DNA of 64,000 bases from Pseudonocardia sp. MH-G8 (GTDB taxonomy: Bacteria > Actinomycetota > Actinomycetes > Mycobacteriales > Pseudonocardiaceae), in assembly GCF_002262885.1 (NCBI RefSeq), contig NZ_NKYF01000039.1:1-64000 (forward strand), read 5' to 3'. The notes under the pieces were generated by a model. The model saw only the letters and a program-made list of their open reading frames with translations, did not search any database and was not told the origin of the DNA. Below are positions 56,165 to 64,000 of the stretch, piece by piece; positions within the stretch are counted from its first letter, which is position 1; each line of letters opens with the position of its first letter. Position numbers and translations under genes: made by a program.

Positions 56165-56521
56165 ATGGCGCACAACGTGCTCGGCGGTGGGCTCCAGACC
56201 TGCGGCACCGAACCGATGACCGGCTTCTACCGCACCGGCTGCTGCGACACCGGCGCCGACGACAACGGTGTGCACACGGTCTGCGCGCAGGTCACGGCCG
56301 AGTTCCTGGCGTTCAGCGCCGAGCGGGGCAACGACCTGTCCACACCGCGACCCGAGCACGGGTTCGCCGGGCTCCAGCCGGGCGACCGCTGGTGCCTGTG
56401 CGCCGATCGCTGGGTCGAGGCGCTCGCCGCCGGCGTGGCGCCGCCGGTGGTGCTGGAGGCCACGCACGCCCGCACCCTGGACTGGGTGGACCTGGCCGAT
56501 CTGCGGCGGCACAGCGCATGA
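56165..56521 (+). CDS. DUF2237 family protein
   Basis: The 118-residue protein matches the DUF2237 pattern almost throughout: NVLGGGLQTCGTEPMTGFYR, GCCDTGADDNGVHTVCAQV, AERGNDLSTPRPEHGFAGL and PGDRWCLCADRWVEAL. The many conserved Cys and Asp suggest metal or redox chemistry, but the family has no assigned function. ATG 56165 begins 35 bases after the divergent small acidic gene. The next gene begins 13 bases after its stop. Confidence 0.85.
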   Translation: MAHNVLGGGLQTCGTEPMTGFYRTGCCDTGADDNGVHTVCAQVTAEFLAFSAERGNDLSTPRPEHGFAGLQPGDRWCLCADRWVEALAAGVAPPVVLEATHARTLDWVDLADLRRHSA

Positions 56522-56534
56522 GCACGGTGAAGGC

Positions 56535-56936
56535 ATGATCAGCGTCGAGCTGGCCCTGCGGCTGCGCGCCGCGGGCCTCGAGTGGCGGCCCCGCTCCGGT
56601 GACCGGTTCGTCATCCCGAGCCGGGAGATGGACGCCGACGTGTTCGTGGTGAGCGAGCTGACCATCGACGTCCACCAGGCGCCCACCGGCCCGCTGATCC
56701 GCTTCAACGGCACCACCGAGTGGGCGCTGGACAGCGTGCCGCAGGAGTCGGTGGTGTGGCTGCCGCACGAGGGGCAGCTGCGCGAGGCGCTCGGCCCGCG
56801 CTTCCGGCGACTCGAACCGATCGGCGAGGGGTTGGCCGTGGTGGTCGTGGGCGCCGACGGCGCCGAGGAGCGGCACGTGGACGTCGACGCGGAGCGCGCC
56901 TACGCCCGGGCGTTGCTGTCCGTGCTGGGGTCCTGA
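56535..56936 (+). CDS. Conserved actinobacterial hypothetical protein
   Basis: This is a 133-residue soluble protein starting ISVELALRLRAAGLEWRPRSGDRFVIPSRE, followed by alternating strands and DAERAYARALLSVLG at the end. Similar short actinobacterial proteins are often labelled pilus assembly CpaE, but no ATPase motif is present, so that name is not supported. It probably forms an operon with DUF2237. Its last 37 bases overlap the 3' end of the antisense MFS gene (56900-56936). Confidence 0.65.
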   Translation: MISVELALRLRAAGLEWRPRSGDRFVIPSREMDADVFVVSELTIDVHQAPTGPLIRFNGTTEWALDSVPQESVVWLPHEGQLREALGPRFRRLEPIGEGLAVVVVGADGAEERHVDVDAERAYARALLSVLGS

Positions 56937-58069
56937 CCGCCTCGCGCGAGCGTGGCCGGCACCGCCACCGCCAGCAGCGCGGCCGGCACGAGGAAGCCGG
57001 CGAGCGGGTCGGCGTGGTAGATCGGCGTGATCGCCACCGGGCTCAGGGCCCCACCACCGAACCGCACGGCCTGCACCACCGACACCGCCCCTCCCCGGTT
57101 CTCCGCGGTGCCCAGGACCATCGCGTTGACGCCCACCATCAGCAGCTGGCTGGCCACGCCGCCCGCCGCCCAGGCGAGAGCGACCGGCCAGACGGCGGGG
57201 AGCGCGCCGACCGCCACCACCACGACGGCGCCCAGCCCCGCGCCGAGCAGGACGCTGCGGCGCCCCCCGATCCGGTCGACGCCGCCGCCGACGAGCCGGG
57301 CGGTGAGCAGGCCCGCCACGCCGAGGCCGGTCAGCAGCAGCCCTCGCGGGCCCGCGCCGATCCCGAACTCCTCCTCCAGCCGCAGCGCGACGAGGAAGTT
57401 CAGCCCGGCCAGGCACCCCCAGCCCAGCGCCGCGGCCACGCCCGCCCGCAGGACCGCGGGCCGCATCGCGGCTCGCAACGCGTCGCCCAGGCCAGGCCGC
57501 ACGGCACCGGGCCGGGCCTCGGCCGGGATGCCGATCACGATGAGGAGCGCGGCCACGACGGCGACGCCGGCGAAGGCGAGCCGCCAGTCCACCTCGGCGG
57601 CGAACCCGCCCAGCAGCGGCGCCGAGGTCTGGCCGGCCGCCTGCAGCGACCCGAACCAACCCAGTGCCCGGCCCAGCCGCTGCGCGGGCACCGCGGCGGC
57701 GAGCGCGGACAGCAGCAGCGGGGTGGTGAACGCGTTGGCCGCGCCCTGCAGCGCCCGGGCGGCCAGGAACACCGGGAACGCGGACGCGAGGATGCAGGCC
57801 CCCGAGGCGAGCACGTACACGCCGTAGGCGGTGACGACCGTGCGCCGGCGTCCCCACCGCTCGCCCAGCGTGCCGGAGAACAGCATCACCGCGGCGAACG
57901 GGAGCAGGTAGGCCGTGAGCGAGAGCGAGGCCGAGCCCGGCGACACGTCGTAGGCGGAGCCGAGCTCGGGGAGCATCGCGACGGTGATCCCGCCGCCGAA
58001 CGGGCCGAGGAACGCCCCGGCGTAGAGCCCGCCGCGGGCGAGCGCCCCGGACCGCCGAGCGTGGTTCAG
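56900..58069 (-). CDS. MFS transporter, start codon uncertain
   Basis: A clear 12-helix MFS protein of about 389 residues: GTLGERWGRRRTVVTAYG (motif A), ARALQGAANAFTTPLLLSAL (motif C), ARLVGGGVDRIGGRRSVLLG (second motif A). The domain begins within a few residues of the PAC2 stop, yet no ATG, GTG or TTG is found in frame there; CTG 58069, overlapping the PAC2 stop, is the only simple candidate, and an ATG inside helix 1 is the next. Its 3' end overlaps the convergent hypothetical gene by 37 bases. The same open frame continues upstream antisense through metH to 63211, which is an artefact of GC bias. Confidence 0.75.
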   Translation of the reverse strand: MNHARRSGALARGGLYAGAFLGPFGGGITVAMLPELGSAYDVSPGSASLSLTAYLLPFAAVMLFSGTLGERWGRRRTVVTAYGVYVLASGACILASAFPVFLAARALQGAANAFTTPLLLSALAAAVPAQRLGRALGWFGSLQAAGQTSAPLLGGFAAEVDWRLAFAGVAVVAALLIVIGIPAEARPGAVRPGLGDALRAAMRPAVLRAGVAAALGWGCLAGLNFLVALRLEEEFGIGAGPRGLLLTGLGVAGLLTARLVGGGVDRIGGRRSVLLGAGLGAVVVVAVGALPAVWPVALAWAAGGVASQLLMVGVNAMVLGTAENRGGAVSVVQAVRFGGGALSPVAITPIYHADPLAGFLVPAALLAVAVPATLARGGQDPSTDSNARA

Positions 58070-58953
58070 TTGCCCGAGCCCCCCGTGCCGCGGCGTCGCA
58101 GGTAGCGCTCGAAGTCGGCGGCGATCGCGTCGCCGTCGGCCTCGGGGAGCTCGTCCTCGTCCTCGGCCTCGGCCTGCTCCTCGAGCTGGCGGACGTACTC
58201 GCGCACCTCGTCGTCGGCCTCGGCCATCTCCGAGACCGTGCGCTCCCACTCCTCGGCCTGCTCGGGCAGCCCGCCGAGCGGCACCTCGACGTCGAGCAGC
58301 TCCTCGACCCGGTGCAGCAGCGCGACGGCGGCCTTGGGCACGCGCGCCTGGGAGACGTAGTGCGGCACGGCCGCCCAGAACGACACGGCGGGCACCCCGG
58401 CCTCGACGCACGCGTTCTGGAAGACGCCGACGATGCCGGTGGGCCCCTGGTAGGTCGAGGGCTCCACGCGCAGCTCGCCCGCGGAGGACTTGTCGTAGGA
58501 GATGCCGGTGACCGGCGTGGGCCGCGTGTGCGGGGTGTCGGTCAGCAGCGCACCGAGGGTGATGACCTTGGTCACGCCCAGCGTGTCGACGTGGCCCAGC
58601 AGCTCGCGGCAGAAGGCCCGCCAGCGCAGGTTGGGCTCGATGCCGTTGACCAGCACCACGTGCCGTTCGGTGCCGGGCAGGGTGGCCACGGACAGCCGCG
58701 TGGTCTGCCACTCGATCTTGCGGGTGACGCCGTCGGCGAGCCGGACGTGCGGACGCGTGACCTGGAAGTCGTAATACTCCTCGGGGTCGATCGAGGTCAG
58801 TGGCGTGGCGTCCCAGCTGAGCTCGAGGTGCTCCAGCGCGGTGCTGGCGGCCTCCCCGGCGTCGTTCCACCCTTCGAAGGCGGCGATCATCACCGGCTCG
58901 ACGAGCCGCGGCTGGTCGCCCGACGCTCCGGTGTCCGGGTCGCGATCGGTCAT
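58066..58953 (-). CDS. PAC2 family protein (proteasome-assembly-chaperone-like)
   Basis: The product is 295 residues: VMIAAFEGWNDAGEAASTAL, DPEEYYDFQVTRP, GIEPNLRWRAFCREL, TLGALLTDTPHTRPTPV and FWAAVPHYV are characteristic of actinobacterial PAC2 proteins, related to archaeal and eukaryotic proteasome assembly factors. Actinobacteria possess 20S proteasomes, but the role of PAC2 proteins there is unproven. A strongly acidic stretch (EEQAEAEDEDELPEADGD) precedes the C-terminus. It lies beside metH, divergent by 67 bases, a common actinobacterial arrangement. Confidence 0.85.
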   Translation of the reverse strand: MTDRDPDTGASGDQPRLVEPVMIAAFEGWNDAGEAASTALEHLELSWDATPLTSIDPEEYYDFQVTRPHVRLADGVTRKIEWQTTRLSVATLPGTERHVVLVNGIEPNLRWRAFCRELLGHVDTLGVTKVITLGALLTDTPHTRPTPVTGISYDKSSAGELRVEPSTYQGPTGIVGVFQNACVEAGVPAVSFWAAVPHYVSQARVPKAAVALLHRVEELLDVEVPLGGLPEQAEEWERTVSEMAEADDEVREYVRQLEEQAEAEDEDELPEADGDAIAADFERYLRRRGTGGSGN

Positions 58954-59020
58954 CGGTCCAGCCTACGGCCCGGCGTGCGCCACGACCGGTCCATCCCCCG
59001 TGGACGGCTACCGTGGGCAC

Positions 59021-62573
<3,553 letters not shown>

Positions 62574-62584
<11 letters not shown>

Positions 62585-63266
62585 CGAAGATCCGGGCGCC
62601 GTCCTGTGGGACATGGACGGCACGCTGGTCGACTCGGAGAAGGTCTGGACGATCTCCCTCGCGGACACGGCGCGCCGGCTCGGCGGCGAGCTGAGCGCCC
62701 GGGCGCGGGAGGACATGGTCGGCTCGAACATGCCGCGCAGCCTGGGCATCATGTTCGACGACCTCGGGCTCCCGCACGAGGCCGACCGGCTGGCCGCCGC
62801 CGAGCGATGGCTCACCGAGCGCACCGGCGAGCTGTTCGCCGCCGGCCTGGAGTGGCGTCCGGGAGCCCTCGACGCGCTGCGCACCGTCCGCGCCGCCGGG
62901 TGGCCCACGGCGCTGGTCACCAACACCCTGCGCTCGCTCACCGAGCAGGCGCTGGAGAGCATCGGGCGCGAGCACTTCACCGTCACCGTGTGCGGTGACG
63001 AGGTGCCGCACGGCAAGCCGGCCCCGGATCCGTACCTGCGCGCCGCCGAGCTGCTGGGCGTGGCCCCGCAGCAGTGCCTCGCGGTCGAGGACTCGCCCAC
63101 CGGTGCCATGTCGGCCGAGCGGGCCGGTGTCGCGGTGCTCGTCGTGCCGTGCGAGGTGCCGGTGCCGGCCGGGCCGCAGCGCGTCCACCGCGCTTCCCTC
63201 GCGGGACTCACCGCCGCCGACGTCCGCGCTGGCTACGCGCAGGCACGGAGCAAGCGCGCTGCGTGA
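62574..63266 (+). CDS. HAD-superfamily hydrolase (phosphatase, beta-PGM-like)
   Basis: This is a 230-residue HAD enzyme with motif I AVLWDMDGTLVDSEKV, motif II ALVTNTLRS, motif III Lys in EVPHGKPAPDPYL and motif IV AVEDSPTGAMSAERAG. The helical cap follows motif I directly, so it belongs to the phosphoglycolate phosphatase / beta-phosphoglucomutase group. The substrate cannot be inferred. Its ATG lies 11 bases inside the 3' end of metH, which implies co-translation; this metH-HAD-hisE-hisG order is common in actinobacteria. Confidence 0.85.
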
Positions 63267-63336
63267 CCACTCGTCCCGGGTAGGGGTCCGCTCGGCGGAA
63301 TCATGCTGGGTAGTGAAAGGCTGACACCGCCACCTG

Positions 63337-63391
63337 ACGCAGGGTGGGAACCGGGCGCAGCACCACGAGCGCGCCGATTCACGCCCTGCGT
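63337..63391 (+). promoter_or_regulatory. Long-range inverted repeat in the hisE leader
   Basis: ACGCAGGG (63337-63344) and CCCTGCGT (63384-63391) can pair across a 39-base loop in the 163-base gap before hisE. This could be leader RNA structure or a protein site. No His-rich leader peptide or T-box was recognised. Confidence 0.3.
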
Positions 63392-63429
63392 GCCGACGTA
63401 TGACACTGACGAGGAGAGGAGGGTTCGAA

Positions 63430-63693
63430 GTGAAGACTTTCGACGGGCTGTTCGCCGAGCTCACCGAGCGGGCCGCTCGCCGGCCCGAGGGCTCCGGCAC
63501 GGTCGCCGCGCTCGACGCCGGCGTCCACGCACAGGGCAAGAAGCTGCTCGAAGAGGCCGGTGAGGTGTGGTTGGCGGCCGAGCACGAGGCCGATGACGCG
63601 CTGGCGGAGGAGATCTCCCAGCTCCTCTACCGGATCCAGGTCCTCATGATCGGGCGCAAGATCTCGCTCGAGGACGTCTACTCCTACCTCTGA
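63430..63693 (+). CDS. hisE: Phosphoribosyl-ATP diphosphatase
   Basis: The 87-residue protein is of normal HisE length: KTFDGLFAELTERAARRPEG, GKKLLEEAGEVWLAAEHEADD (the metal-binding ExxE...E) and AEEISQLLYRIQVLMI, the all-alpha NTP-pyrophosphohydrolase core. It cleaves phosphoribosyl-ATP to phosphoribosyl-AMP in the second step of histidine synthesis. GTG 63430 follows a GAGGAGAGGAGGG ribosome-binding region. hisG begins 32 bases after the stop. Confidence 0.92.
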   Translation: MKTFDGLFAELTERAARRPEGSGTVAALDAGVHAQGKKLLEEAGEVWLAAEHEADDALAEEISQLLYRIQVLMIGRKISLEDVYSYL

Positions 63694-63725
63694 CCCACCG
63701 CACGGCACTTCTTGAGGAGAGTCCC

Positions 63726-64000
63726 ATGCTCCGCGTCGCACTCCCGAACAAGGGGACGCTGGCCGAGCCCGCCGCCACCATGATGCGGGAGGCGGGGTAC
63801 CGGCAGCGCTCGGACTCCCGCGACCTCAGCATGCTGGACGACGAGAACGAGATCGAGTTCTTCTACCTGCGCCCCAAGGACATCGCCACCTACGTCGGCT
63901 CCGGGGACCTGCACCTGGGCATCACGGGCGCCGACCTCATGGACGAGTCCGGCAGCCAGGTCAAGCGCGTCATCGAGCTGGGCTTCGGGGCGTCCAAGTT
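63726..64000 (+). CDS. hisG: ATP phosphoribosyltransferase, 5' part (runs off the window)
   Basis: Ninety-one codons are visible: LRVALPNKGTLAEPAATMM at the N-terminus, then RPKDIATYVGSGDLHLGITG and ADLMDESGSQVKRVIELGFG, all typical of HisG. It condenses ATP with PRPP in the first committed step of histidine synthesis and is feedback-inhibited by histidine through a C-terminal domain not in view. GAGGAGAG lies 6 bases before the ATG. Confidence 0.93.
   Translation, partial: MLRVALPNKGTLAEPAATMMREAGYRQRSDSRDLSMLDDENEIEFFYLRPKDIATYVGSGDLHLGITGADLMDESGSQVKRVIELGFGASK

Noticed and set aside
56535..56936. Pilus assembly protein CpaE
   Set aside because: Similar short proteins carry this label, but there is no P-loop or receiver domain, so it is left as hypothetical.
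58954..59020. Cobalamin riboswitch upstream of metH
   Set aside because: The gap is only 67 bases, too short for a cobalamin aptamer, and no B12-box-like sequence was seen.

Overview
The window is very GC-rich chromosomal DNA from an actinobacterium, most likely a Pseudonocardiaceae member (Pseudonocardia-like). Supporting signs are mycothiol biosynthesis (mshC), an F420-type luciferase-like oxidoreductase, a conservon-type sensor kinase, a DasR-like operator in front of an aminosugar operon, frequent GTG starts with 4-base gene overlaps, and candidate leaderless promoters. Assignments rest on reading the translations and motifs by eye; no database search was run.

Layout. 1-160: the 3' end of an IS110-like transposase and the first copy of a dispersed GCGAGTC element. 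181-7043: cell-surface polysaccharide genes (two family-2 glycosyltransferases, a flippase, a large GT-C-like membrane protein and small membrane proteins). 7230-11465: succinate-semialdehyde dehydrogenase, two overlapping acyl-CoA dehydrogenases, a MarR regulator. 11486-12768: two adjacent decayed genes. 12800-17536: an orphan NIT-domain sensor kinase, an orphan Tat/lipoprotein substrate-binding protein, a flavin oxidoreductase. 17591-24312: two GCGAGTC elements (one with a 22-bp tandem array) and a compact group encoding a type III polyketide synthase, UbiA prenyltransferase, geranylgeranyl-reductase-like flavoprotein, methyltransferase, FAD monooxygenase and extended SDR. It looks like a prenylated or alkylated quinone/phenol pathway and is the best candidate for an undescribed system. 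24470-26791: a flippase fused to an aminoglycoside-phosphotransferase-like kinase.

26855-45856 is accessory and metabolic: a secreted SGNH hydrolase; a coupled ArsR-AHSA1-DUF899 operon facing the remnants of a second ArsR/AHSA1 pair; a family-A polymerase-like protein; a CrtU-like flavoprotein; two MFS exporters; an L,D-transpeptidase followed by a BlaI/M56 (BlaR1-like) pair with a visible operator; a fatty-acid desaturase; an ApbE-like protein; and a frameshifted quinone oxidoreductase behind a MerR-type promoter. 45963-49310 is a MoxR-type AAA+/VWA pair. 49357-52465 is an N-acetylglucosamine operon (kinase, SIS protein, nagA) under a DasR-like site.

52546-64000 is mostly conserved actinobacterial core: mshC, DUF2237, PAC2, metH, a HAD phosphatase, hisE and the start of hisG, with an FAD monooxygenase/TetR pair and an MFS gene between them. 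No rRNA, tRNA or CRISPR array was recognised.
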